36,368 nucleotides of DNA from Saprospiraceae bacterium. Lineage in GTDB: Bacteria; Bacteroidota; Bacteroidia; Chitinophagales; Saprospiraceae. The stretch spans positions 1 through 36,368 of the forward strand of contig SKLY01000026.1 in assembly GCA_007121335.1 (NCBI GenBank). The letters run 5' to 3'. Made by a program: the position numbers and the translations under genes. A model generated the notes under the pieces. It ran no database searches, was not told the origin of the DNA, and saw nothing but the letters and a program-made list of their open reading frames with translations. Of this stretch, positions 25,104 to 32,213 are shown one piece after another (the stretch's first letter is position 1; the number at the start of each line of letters is the position of its first letter).

Positions 25104-26270
25104 TTATTGGTGTAAGGCTAAGCGTTGATTTTCGGAGAGGTTTTGTTGACCCCGCACGATCAATATGTCATCCTCCTTCAGCCCACTTTTTATCTCAATC
25201 TGTCCGCGGTACTCCAATCCGGTCTCGATATACCTTTTCTCGGCCCTCATCTGGTCATTCTCTTCGTGAGCGACGTAAACAAAAGCTTTCCCTCCCAGTT
25301 CGTTTTGGATGATGTTGAGAGGTATGACAATGGCATCTTCTGCTGTACGGTCGTTAATGGACATACGTGCCATCAGATTCGGTTTCAGTCTCGAATGTCC
25401 ACGGGGCAGGAAGGTCTCCACCCTGAAAGTCCGGTTTTCGGGGTCTATGGTACTTCCAACTCTGCTTATATTGCTCTGTATGGTTTTGTCCAGGGAGGGA
25501 AAATGGATTTCTACCTCATCCCCCCGGTCAATAAACATCAGAAAATTTTCCGGCACACTGACCGACAATTTGAGGTTGTCCATATCCACAATTACCGCAA
25601 CGGGCGTTCCCGGAGATACGAGTTCCCCTTCCCGGAGTAGCAACTGATCGAGCACTCCGGTCTTGGGAGCTTTAACCACTGCTCTAGAGCGCTGGGCCTG
25701 CAGTACGTCCAGATTTTTCTCAAGGCGTTCGACGCTGTTTTGGGCCTCGAGGAACTGCACTTCCGAGCCAATGTTTTGATCCCAAAGTCTCTTTTGACGT
25801 TCGTAAACATCTCTGGCCAGTCTGAGTGTAGTTTCCACCTCTGAAATCTGCTTGTCGATTATTTCCGTATCCAGCCTTGCAACGACTTGATTTCGCTGCA
25901 CCCGATCTCCCTCATCTACCAGCAGTTGAACTATCCTTCCGCTCACCTCAGCCGAAGCCATTACCTGATTGCGAGTCTCGAGGTTTCCCTGGAAAACTGA
26001 GTAGTGGTTGAGGTCGCGCTTACGCAGTGTGTCTAACTCTACAAGTACAGCATCTCCTCTACTGAAACCGTTTTCAAGTGCCTCTATTTCTGCCTCCAAT
26101 TCAGCAATGGATCGCTCAATGTTTCTCAGGTCCTGCTTTTTATTTCTCAATTGGTCTTTTTTGCGCTCAATGTTGAAGATGCTGTTGTTTTCACCTTCAT
26201 TGTTGCCACAGGCTGATAAGCCCAGGGCGAGTAATAATGCCAAGGCAAAGAGAAGTTTAGAATTTATCAT
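25104..26270 (-). CDS. RND efflux periplasmic adaptor (membrane fusion) lipoprotein
   Basis: Encodes 388 residues from the ATG at 26270, preferred because MINSKLLFALALLLALGLSAC is a clean lipoprotein signal; a start at 26291 adds seven residues. After the lipobox Cys there is a coiled coil (about 30-65), then the barrel-sandwich/biotinyl-like half VSGRIVQLLVDEGDRVQRNQ, a helical hairpin (SEVETTLRLARDVYERQKRL), the second lipoyl half APKTGVLDQLLLREGELVSPG, and beta-barrel and membrane-proximal domains. It links the pump to TolC. It sits between the tolC-like and RND genes in transcription order. Confidence 0.9.
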   Translation of the reverse strand: MINSKLLFALALLLALGLSACGNNEGENNSIFNIERKKDQLRNKKQDLRNIERSIAELEAEIEALENGFSRGDAVLVELDTLRKRDLNHYSVFQGNLETRNQVMASAEVSGRIVQLLVDEGDRVQRNQVVARLDTEIIDKQISEVETTLRLARDVYERQKRLWDQNIGSEVQFLEAQNSVERLEKNLDVLQAQRSRAVVKAPKTGVLDQLLLREGELVSPGTPVAVIVDMDNLKLSVSVPENFLMFIDRGDEVEIHFPSLDKTIQSNISRVGSTIDPENRTFRVETFLPRGHSRLKPNLMARMSINDRTAEDAIVIPLNIIQNELGGKAFVYVAHEENDQMRAEKRYIETGLEYRGQIEIKSGLKEDDILIVRGQQNLSENQRLALHQ

Positions 26271-26318
26271 TTTATGTGCTTTTCGAGTCATTGTTGTATG
26301 TTAAAAAATTCGTTGGTT

Positions 26319-27644
26319 TTAGCGGCCCAAAGCCTGTTCCAATTGGGTTCTCGAATCCACCACTTCGTAAAGTGCGTTTAATTTTTGCAGTCTTGCGTCG
26401 AACAGGTCCTGCTCCGCCTGAATGAGCTCAAAGCTTGACCCCACTCCTTCCCGGTACTTGGTTAGCACCGTTTCGTAAATTTCTCTGCTTAGATCTAGCA
26501 AGCCGTCGGCGTCATCCAGTCCCCTTAGCGCATTTTTGTACTGCAGGTGGTTGTTTCTGACTTCTGTGTCAATGGCGTGCCTGAGTTGATGTTGTCCCTC
26601 CAGCACTTTCTCTTTACTGATTCGCGCACGCTGTATCCGGGAACGCTTATCAAACCCATCGAATATTGGAATAGACAAGGTGGCTCCTACTACAGTGGTT
26701 TGTAACCATCCTATTTCATCGCTGTTGAAGAGATCGTCCCGCTGGAGGTTTTGATTGTGATTGGCAAATGCGCGTAATGTGGGGAAGTAGCCCATGCGTA
26801 TCTGTCGAATATTGATGTCGGCCAACTCTTCATTGACTTGCAGCACACGGTAATCAGGTCTGTCGGTGTATTGGAAATCCACAGAGGGCTTTCTCAGCAT
26901 CCACTCCCCGGCCATTTCCTCAAGGTCGCCGGTTATTTCTATGGGTTCGTCCGCGGGCCAGGCCATTTGAAACTTCAGCAGATTTTCCGTAATGGTGTCC
27001 ATTCCCATAATCTGGTCACGCTGGCTTTTTAGGGTGTTGTAATTGAGTTGTAGTCTGCGCACATCCAGTAATTCAGCAAAACCCTCGTCGTAGAGGGCCC
27101 TGGTTTCATCCAGTAGATTTTTGACACTCTCTATGTTGGTCTCCAGTTCTCCTATCTGCTCCTGGACCAAAAGAACACTGTAAAATGCCCTTTTTACATT
27201 CCACTTGTTATCCTCCCTGGTTGCATCCACTTCTTTTTCGGTGAGGTCTTTAAAGACCCGGGCGGCTTGAAGTCCCACGAAAAATGATCCGTCAAATACC
27301 AGAGCGCTGAGCTCCAGACTTGCATTTACGGATTGTCTGGTACCCGCGGGAAGTGAAATGAATGTCCCATCCGGAGCTTCAGGATCGGCAAATTGTGCCG
27401 GTATCAGAAAATTGGGCACATCGGGGAAATAAGAATATTGCAAATTTCCATCTAATTTCGGTAAACCGGTGGCGAGAACTTCTCCTACGCGTGCATCTGC
27501 ATCGGAAATATCCAATCTGCCCTGTCTGATCTCAAAGTTGTTTTCCAGGGCGTAGTTGACTGCGTCATCTATGGTGAGCGGCTGCGCCAAAATAAATGAC
27601 GGCAGTGCCAGCCAAACCAATGCTATTGTTGTCAATACCCTCAT
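26319..27644 (-). CDS. TolC-type outer membrane efflux protein
   Basis: A 441-residue outer membrane channel protein with a signal peptide (MRVLTTIALVWLALPSFILAQ). Two repeated coiled-coil OEP halves are visible: LTIDDAVNYALENNFEIRQG starts the first, and RPDYRVLQVNEELADINIRQ starts the second, ending in the ILE-type helix LIQAEQDLFDARLQKLNALYEVVDSR. The start overlaps the TetR stop as ATGA. It lies first after the regulator in the pump operon, which is the usual order in Bacteroidota. Confidence 0.92.
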   Translation of the reverse strand: MRVLTTIALVWLALPSFILAQPLTIDDAVNYALENNFEIRQGRLDISDADARVGEVLATGLPKLDGNLQYSYFPDVPNFLIPAQFADPEAPDGTFISLPAGTRQSVNASLELSALVFDGSFFVGLQAARVFKDLTEKEVDATREDNKWNVKRAFYSVLLVQEQIGELETNIESVKNLLDETRALYDEGFAELLDVRRLQLNYNTLKSQRDQIMGMDTITENLLKFQMAWPADEPIEITGDLEEMAGEWMLRKPSVDFQYTDRPDYRVLQVNEELADINIRQIRMGYFPTLRAFANHNQNLQRDDLFNSDEIGWLQTTVVGATLSIPIFDGFDKRSRIQRARISKEKVLEGQHQLRHAIDTEVRNNHLQYKNALRGLDDADGLLDLSREIYETVLTKYREGVGSSFELIQAEQDLFDARLQKLNALYEVVDSRTQLEQALGR

Positions 27645-28309
27645 ACCTCGGTTTTTCTGTTTTTGATGATTTTCTCAATGATATTGCGGTGTTTTAAAAC
27701 GGGTTTTTGGTCCTTGCTCTCATTGTACTTCTTGTAGATTTCGTACCCCTCCTCAGTCGCTATACTGCGGATGTGGTAATTGATAAATCCCTGGTAAACT
27801 GCCCCGGGATTGGTCGTGGTCTGAGGGAAAAGCTCCTCATCGTTCATGTTCAAAATAATGGTCAGGTAAAATCGATTTACCAGGTCGATATTAATATCGG
27901 AGCGGTAAAGCCCTTCCACCACACCTTTTTTCAGGTTTTCGTAGGCCATGTTCTCAATGGACATTTTCTTGAACTTCTGTACGTCTTCCCACACCTTAGG
28001 ATAGTACTTCTTTATCTCGTGTATCATGGAAGGAGAAATCCTGGACATTATTTCAAAAACATGGTTGGCTATCTCGCAAAAACCCTCTATGGAATTAGAG
28101 GCCCCCTCCATCAAGAAGTAAATGGACTCCATGGTGTTTTTCAAAAGGGTATTCATCACCTCACTCACCAGTTCTTCCTTATTGGCGAAGTGGATGTAAA
28201 GTGTCTTTTTCGAAATGCCCATTTCACCGCAGAGCTCATCCATGGTCACGGACCGGACTCCGTGCCTTGTAAAAATCCTGCCGGCATGCTCTATTATTTG
28301 TTGTTTCAT
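27641..28309 (-). CDS. TetR family regulator of the efflux operon
   Basis: A 222-residue TetR protein. The N-terminal helix-turn-helix is AGRIFTRHGVRSVTMDELC then GEMGISKKTLYIHFANKEEL, and the rest is an all-helical ligand/dimer domain with no recognised ligand motif. It ends in a basic tail (IEKIIKNRKTEV) and its stop overlaps the tolC start by four bases, so it heads the operon it most likely represses. Two palindromes lie 70-155 bases upstream. The divergent neighbour is the fatty acid hydroxylase-family gene, which might share this control. Confidence 0.92.
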   Translation of the reverse strand: MKQQIIEHAGRIFTRHGVRSVTMDELCGEMGISKKTLYIHFANKEELVSEVMNTLLKNTMESIYFLMEGASNSIEGFCEIANHVFEIMSRISPSMIHEIKKYYPKVWEDVQKFKKMSIENMAYENLKKGVVEGLYRSDINIDLVNRFYLTIILNMNDEELFPQTTTNPGAVYQGFINYHIRSIATEEGYEIYKKYNESKDQKPVLKHRNIIEKIIKNRKTEV

Positions 28310-28382
28310 AAGCTTGATTTTCCAAATGTTTTGACCGGCAGCAGGGCTGTATTTCTGGCTCCCATTTACCAGTTATCTGTTT

Positions 28383-28397
28383 TTTGCCAATGGCAAA
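28383..28397. promoter_or_regulatory. 15-base palindrome TTTGCCA-A-TGGCAAA, candidate TetR operator
   Basis: A perfect palindrome with a one-base centre, 74 bases upstream of the tetR start. The size and odd centre are typical of TetR-family operators. Confidence 0.5.
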
Positions 28398-28435
28398 TTC
28401 ACCCAACTTTTGATTGGGCATGCAAAAGTAACCAG

Positions 28436-28463
28436 GGAAACTTTAAGAGGTTTAAAAGTTTCC
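28436..28463. promoter_or_regulatory. Inverted repeat GGAAACTTT...AAAGTTTCC
   Basis: Nine-base arms (28436-28444 and 28455-28463) separated by ten bases, in the tetR/hydroxylase intergenic region. It could be a second operator. A T-rich run follows on the plus strand, but no plus-strand gene ends here, so it is not read as a terminator. Confidence 0.45.
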
Positions 28464-28638
28464 AATTATTTTTTTCCAGATAGATGAAATGATTCTTTAG
28501 AAGGACAAATGGGCCTTTGAGTTTGACGAAAATTTCTAAAGTTTCGTTGGCCATTTTTCTGCGTTCACGATATTTTCATCAAAATGGTTGTTTGTTGAAT
28601 TTCCCCGGTACAGTATTATCTGGTGGAAAAACAAGTCC

Positions 28639-28663
28639 CTTTTGTCAAAAGTGTATATATTTG
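28639..28663 (+). promoter_or_regulatory. -7 element TATATTTG with adjacent palindrome CTTTTG-T-CAAAAG
   Basis: TATATTTG (28656-28663) is an exact -7 match 17 bases before the ATG at 28681. A 13-base palindrome (28639-28651) overlaps the spacer region of this promoter, where a repressor would block transcription. A -33 TTTG at the usual distance is not seen. Confidence 0.5.
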
Positions 28664-28680
28664 GGGAAATAAGGGTTGAG

Positions 28681-29541
28681 ATGGAGGCACTGATCAATTA
28701 TTTTTCAGACATTCCCGCCAGTCACCGAACGGTCATTCTGCTCGGGGGTCTCACCTTTTTTCTGTTGTTGGAAAATGCCGCTCCGCTGTTTCGATTGAAA
28801 TACAACAAGTGGAAGCATTTGCTTATAAATATGTTTTTCACCGCCACCACCATTGTGGTGAATTTTGCCATGGCCTTTGTGTTGTTTGCAGCGGCTGAGT
28901 TCACTACTGCCCAGGGGATAGGATTGTTGCACTGGCTGGATCTGGAGGGATTTTGGTTCCTTCTAATCGGACTGATGGGACTGGATTTTACAGGAGCATG
29001 GTTGGCGCATTATCTCCAGCACAAAAACCGCCTGTTGTGGAGGTTGCATTTGGTGCATCACTCGGATCAGGAAGTCGATGTCACCACTGCCAATCGCCAC
29101 CATCCGTTGGAGAGTGTATTCCGGTTCTTGTTTACTGTTTTGGGTGTGGTGATTATGGGTGCGCCGGTTTGGCTTGTGTTGGTTTATCAGTCTCTCAGCG
29201 CACTGCTCAGCCAGTTCAACCACTCCAACATCAAGATGCCTGCCTGGCTTGACAATGCGCTGGTTTGGGTGGTTTGTACGCCCAATATGCACCGGGTCCA
29301 CCATCACTATCGACAGCCCTATACGGACATGAATTTCGGCAATATTTTCTCTATTTGGGATCGCATATTCGGCACTTATGTAAAAGTTGATAACCGGCAA
29401 CTTCGCTACGGTTTGGATACCCACATGGATGACCGCGAAGCCAATGACATAGTAACCATGCTCAAGTTGCCCTTTTTTAAATACCGTCCTCCGGTTGAAT
29501 ATGAGAATGAGGAGGAATTGGTTGAGGAGAGTGAGAAGTAA
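28681..29541 (+). CDS. Fatty acid hydroxylase/sterol desaturase-family membrane protein
   Basis: Encodes 286 residues from the ATG at 28681; the longer frame from 28588 would start upstream of the promoter element. It is an integral membrane di-iron oxygenase with about four membrane helices and the histidine clusters HYLQH, HLVHHS, NRHHP and HRVHHH. These ligate two irons in the family, which hydroxylates or desaturates fatty acids, sterols, carotenoids or alkylglycerols. The C-terminal NFGNIFSIWDRIFGTYV is typical. The substrate cannot be read from sequence. It is divergent from the tetR-efflux operon, with the 29564-30508 gene converging on it 22 bases downstream. Confidence 0.9.
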   Translation: MEALINYFSDIPASHRTVILLGGLTFFLLLENAAPLFRLKYNKWKHLLINMFFTATTIVVNFAMAFVLFAAAEFTTAQGIGLLHWLDLEGFWFLLIGLMGLDFTGAWLAHYLQHKNRLLWRLHLVHHSDQEVDVTTANRHHPLESVFRFLFTVLGVVIMGAPVWLVLVYQSLSALLSQFNHSNIKMPAWLDNALVWVVCTPNMHRVHHHYRQPYTDMNFGNIFSIWDRIFGTYVKVDNRQLRYGLDTHMDDREANDIVTMLKLPFFKYRPPVEYENEEELVEESEK

Positions 29542-29563
29542 GTGATTAATCTACTCTTACAAA

Positions 29564-30508
29564 TCAATCCTCCGGGTCGAAGTCGATGGGCAATTGGTCT
29601 AAATCCGGATCTCTCCTGCCGGGTCCAAACCATTTCTCCTGAAATTCCCTCATTGCCTGTACACTTCCGTCGCCGTCGGATGGAGGCAATCCCTGTTTAT
29701 TCAAAAAGGGCTGTGGATTTTTGGTAAAGTAGCTGTCACCCGGCCCGCATTCGTACACCTCTTCAATTTCTATAATGGACCTTCCGCCTGGTTTGAAATA
29801 TCTGGTTCCCGTAAATATCGCCTCTTTTCCCCACAGATTAGCGAATACTGTTGGGTTAGAAAGGCTCTCTGACAGATAGCCGTACACATAGTCTCCCTCT
29901 GTCCTTACTTTGACTTTGCTATTGGAGTATTGCAACATATCCACAGCACCGTTGAAAACCACAGGTTCCGGCTCGTCTATCTCATCTTCAAGGTCTATTA
30001 TCCGGTCAAAATCGCTATCTTTTATCTTCAGCACGGTTGCTCCATCCTCACTGGAAATGGTCATTATCTCCTCGCTACTGTAAAATGCTTTCCTCATTTT
30101 TTTGAGTTCCTGAAGCAATGGTTTGTCAAGAAGTTCCTGCTTTTCGTCGCCATCGGACATTGCCAGTTGAAAGGTTTTGATAAAGAGAGAGATGGGGTTT
30201 TCATTGGGCAGTTGTACCTGCGCTTCCACCAGGAAAAGGTTTGTTTGAAAGGGTTCGAGTGTCTTTTCAAATCGCTGTGTCTTCAGGGACAAAGCCGTAC
30301 TGTCTTTTTGCATGCCGGTCAGTGAAACCCGCAGGGCATTCTGCATGGATATTTTTTTTCTGCCTCTTTTCAGGCTGAGTCCTTTCAGTCGAATTTGCAG
30401 GGCACCCTCAGATATCCGTCTGATACCATTCGCGATTCTGATCAGGCGGTTCAGATCAATGGCACCTCCTTCTTCTGCCAGATTTTCTATCCTCAGTTCA
30501 TAATTCAT
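29564..30508 (-). CDS. Unrecognised 314-residue protein downstream of hipB/hipA fragment
   Basis: A cytoplasmic protein with no signal peptide or membrane helix. The N-terminal ~80 residues (NYELRIENLAEEGGAIDLNR ... IRRISEGALQIRLKG) look alpha/beta and basic (LSLKRGRKKIS). The middle is acidic (DLEDEIDEPEPV). The C-terminal part has beta strands, SNSKVKVRTEGDYVYGYLSE and AIFTGTRYFKPGGRSIIEIE, and a Pro/Asp-rich tail. I do not recognise the family and see no kinase, nuclease or protease motif. It lies 78 bases after the HipA-type fragment on the same strand, in the place where a HipT or HipA kinase would be expected, so it may belong to the hipB transcript. Confidence 0.7.
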   Translation of the reverse strand: MNYELRIENLAEEGGAIDLNRLIRIANGIRRISEGALQIRLKGLSLKRGRKKISMQNALRVSLTGMQKDSTALSLKTQRFEKTLEPFQTNLFLVEAQVQLPNENPISLFIKTFQLAMSDGDEKQELLDKPLLQELKKMRKAFYSSEEIMTISSEDGATVLKIKDSDFDRIIDLEDEIDEPEPVVFNGAVDMLQYSNSKVKVRTEGDYVYGYLSESLSNPTVFANLWGKEAIFTGTRYFKPGGRSIIEIEEVYECGPGDSYFTKNPQPFLNKQGLPPSDGDGSVQAMREFQEKWFGPGRRDPDLDQLPIDFDPED

Positions 30509-30586
30509 GTGATTGGATTTCCGCTGTTACAACCCTGACTTTTTTCCGCTATAAACCTGTTGAACGAACTTTGGTGGGGCAAACTT

Positions 30587-30847
30587 TTATTGGCCACGCC
30601 TTCGGTTCAGGGATTTTAGGTTCACAAATATAGGGAGTTGGGGGGAATGGAAAGGTTTGCATGGTACTCTGGGATGCTTTTTATTTATCTTATAATCGGC
30701 AACCGGCATTTTTAATGGTGCCAGGTCCCAATCCAATTGCTTGAATTTGGGATCGTACTCAAAGGTAGCATATCCCCTGTCAGGGTTCCATACAACGGCA
30801 CCTACTAATTTTCCCCATATTTTTACTTCTGCTACATCTGCTTCCAT
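30587..30847 (-). CDS. Isolated HipA N-terminal (HipS-like) domain, possibly a truncated hipA
   Basis: An 86-residue frame. Residues about 4-48 (VAEVKIWGKLVGAVVWNPDR, ATFEYDPKF, APLKMPV) match the N-terminal subdomain of HipA toxins, the part that exists as separate HipS in HipBST systems. The following ~38 residues (KHPRVPCKPFHSPQLPIF ...) do not resemble HipA. The kinase core (~300 residues) is missing in this frame, and only 78 bases separate its stop from the next gene. The start overlaps the end of hipB by 16 bases, as in intact hipBA pairs. It is either the relic of a deleted toxin gene or a genuine stand-alone HipS-like protein. Confidence 0.65.
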   Translation of the reverse strand: MEADVAEVKIWGKLVGAVVWNPDRGYATFEYDPKFKQLDWDLAPLKMPVADYKINKKHPRVPCKPFHSPQLPIFVNLKSLNRRRGQ

Positions 30848-31194
30848 AGTTTGCCAGGACCTGTTTTCCCTTTCTGTGATTTCCTTCTAGCGCGTTGCCG
30901 TTTTTTCTTCTTTAGTTTCGCCAATGCCAGTGGACTTATGGTATCTTTTACCTCAAATTCATTGAGTACGGACAATTGATCCAAAACTCGTAATACCTGT
31001 ATGAGGGTAGTAATTGTAACCGTTCCGCCTCGCTCAAGCAAACTCAAGGTCGAACGGCTGATACCAGCTGCTGTGGAGAGTTCATCCTGGGTTCTGTTTT
31101 GTTCCATGCGGTGATGTCTGACAAATTTCCCAATTAACTCTACCACTGCCTTATCACTCATTGAAGTCCATTTTATGAATGAATTTTCAATCAT
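30832..31194 (-). CDS. hipB: HipB-like XRE-family antitoxin/regulator
   Basis: A 120-residue protein with an XRE/Cro helix-turn-helix (about 20-75): LIGKFVRHHRMEQNRTQDEL, STAAGISRSTLSLLERGGTV, TITTLIQVLRVLDQLSVL, the standard HipB arrangement. The C-terminal tail is strongly basic (LKKKKRQRARRKSQKGK) and ends KLWKQM. HipB proteins repress their own operon and neutralise HipA. Met12 (MSDKA) is a possible alternative start. A consensus promoter and an inverted-repeat operator lie directly upstream. No full kinase partner is encoded nearby. Confidence 0.88.
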   Translation of the reverse strand: MIENSFIKWTSMSDKAVVELIGKFVRHHRMEQNRTQDELSTAAGISRSTLSLLERGGTVTITTLIQVLRVLDQLSVLNEFEVKDTISPLALAKLKKKKRQRARRKSQKGKTGPGKLWKQM

Positions 31195-31232
31195 AAAGAT
31201 CTTATTTATTGTTTAGTGTATGATATTTCGTG

Positions 31233-31263
31233 CAAATATAAAGCCATTTGTTTGCTTAACAAA
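31233..31263 (-). promoter_or_regulatory. Promoter of hipB (TTTG-N19-TATATTTG)
   Basis: On the minus strand TTTG (31263-31260), exactly 19 bases, then TATATTTG (31240-31233) give a full match to the Bacteroidota promoter consensus. Transcription would start near 31228, within the downstream AGTGTATGA repeat. Confidence 0.75.
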
Positions 31264-31280
31264 AAATGGATGAAAATTTG

Positions 31281-31310
31281 TTCACTAAAGGTTGTTAAGT
31301 GTTTAGTGAA
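31281..31310. promoter_or_regulatory. HipB operator candidate TTCACTAAA...TTTAGTGAA
   Basis: A perfect nine-base inverted repeat (31281-31289 and 31302-31310) with a 12-base spacer, just upstream of the -33 box of hipB. A further TTTAGTG half-site lies at 31212-31218. This fits autoregulation by a HipB dimer. Confidence 0.6.
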
Positions 31311-31348
31311 TGGTATGTCATACACTTATTCCAGGACTTGAAATATCA

Positions 31349-31492
31349 CTACACTCCCACGGCAAGAAGCCAGAGTTGATTTTTGACAATGAATACTACG
31401 CCTTCTGTGTTGATCTGAATGTCATTGTATATATAATTGACCTCTTGTAAGGTTTCAGCAGCAAGCTGAAATTCGGGGGAGTGGTATATCAT
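31349..31492 (-). CDS. Possible 47-residue small protein upstream of hipB
   Basis: A short frame starting ATG at 31492, preceded by GGAGGAA at good spacing, which is unusual in this window. It encodes MIYHSPEFQLAAETLQEVNY ... VVFIVKNQLWLLAVGV, a plausible amphipathic composition. The same strand and its position before hipB suggest a small upstream gene. An antisense frame overlaps it, and I know no homologue, so it may be chance or a remnant of a longer gene. Confidence 0.3.
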   Translation of the reverse strand: MIYHSPEFQLAAETLQEVNYIYNDIQINTEGVVFIVKNQLWLLAVGV

Positions 31493-31577
31493 TTCCTCCA
31501 GTTAGGAAATAAACTTGAATTAGTATTCGTCAAAAGCTAATCCTGGGATCTGCAAAACAGATAAGTGTTGGTCGAGT

Positions 31578-32204
31578 TTATCTCCGCTTTCTCCTCTTCT
31601 TTTTGCGCTGGGGTACAGCCGGATTTTTAGGATTTTCCTTGCGGATGGTTTTGGAGGAGGATAGCGCATCGAGGTAGATGTCGTCCGGTACTTCCAGTTT
31701 TCCTTTGCAGAGGTTTTTCAGGTCCGCGCGGATGTTTTCATCTGAGGCGTAGTGCTTGGGGTTCCAGGTCTTATAGGCCAATTTCATGTATGAGCCTATG
31801 ATGACAAGGAAATCTCTCTGTTTTGCAGGATCGCTTTCTTCGGCTGCCTTGTCAACCAGTTTTTGGACGTAATTGCCGTAGTGACGGTACCTGATCCGGG
31901 TGCTGTTGTAGGCCGGTTTTTCCGGTCTTTTAATTACCGAGTCGGGTGAGGGGTTGATGCCGTCCGGGGGAGTGACATCCAGCTCAAAATTGGCAATCCT
32001 GAAGAGGTGGTTCCAAAGGCGTTCAGTGGCCTCAGCGGTGGATTTATTTAGCGGATTGATGGTTTCCATCAGTTTGATGACTGCCTCGGCATGAGCTTGT
32101 CGGAGGTCCCTGTTATTGATGGTTTTGACGTGGTCAATCATGCGTTGTATGTGCCTGCCGTATTCAGGTACTATGAGTTTATCTCTTTGTGAGTTGTATT
32201 CCAT
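31578..32204 (-). CDS. DUF4290 family protein
   Basis: A 208-residue cytoplasmic protein of the Bacteroidota-specific DUF4290 family. It is recognisable from the start MEYNSQRDKLIVPEYGRHIQ, the segment NPLNKSTAEATERLWNHLF, RIRYRHYGNYVQKLV and SYMKLAYKTWNPKH. It is all-helical and ends in a very basic tail (RKKKRRKRR) that could contact nucleic acid. The function is unknown; the family is near-universal in the phylum, so a housekeeping role is likely. It starts nine bases after glmS and is the last gene of that operon. Confidence 0.88.
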   Translation of the reverse strand: MEYNSQRDKLIVPEYGRHIQRMIDHVKTINNRDLRQAHAEAVIKLMETINPLNKSTAEATERLWNHLFRIANFELDVTPPDGINPSPDSVIKRPEKPAYNSTRIRYRHYGNYVQKLVDKAAEESDPAKQRDFLVIIGSYMKLAYKTWNPKHYASDENIRADLKNLCKGKLEVPDDIYLDALSSSKTIRKENPKNPAVPQRKKKRRKRR

Positions 32205-32213
32205 GGTTTTAAA

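Larger units (their letters stand above)
28310..28680. other. Divergent intergenic region, about 370 bases
   Basis: This spacer lies between tetR and the fatty acid hydroxylase gene. It carries three palindromes and one TAnnTTTG element, listed separately. The 258-residue plus-strand frame from 27707 into this region is an antisense shadow of tetR. No gene is supported here. Confidence 0.6.
31215..31326. repeat. Distant inverted repeat AGTGTATGA/TCATACACT flanking the hipB operator
   Basis: AGTGTATGA at 31215-31223 and its reverse complement at 31318-31326 bracket the promoter region. Both contain or adjoin the TTTAGTG half-site seen in the central operator, so they may be outer binding sites allowing DNA looping. 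Confidence 0.45.
31195..31577. other. Intergenic region upstream of hipB, 383 bases
   Basis: The hipB-proximal half holds the promoter and operators listed separately. The distal half (31349-31492) contains one short minus-strand frame with a good ribosome-binding site, and an overlapping plus-strand frame of 46 codons (31310-31450). Beyond that I see nothing up to the DUF4290 stop. Confidence 0.5.

Noticed and set aside
27707-28483. A 258-codon plus-strand frame
   Set aside because: It is antisense to the well-supported TetR gene, and its translation has no recognisable domain.
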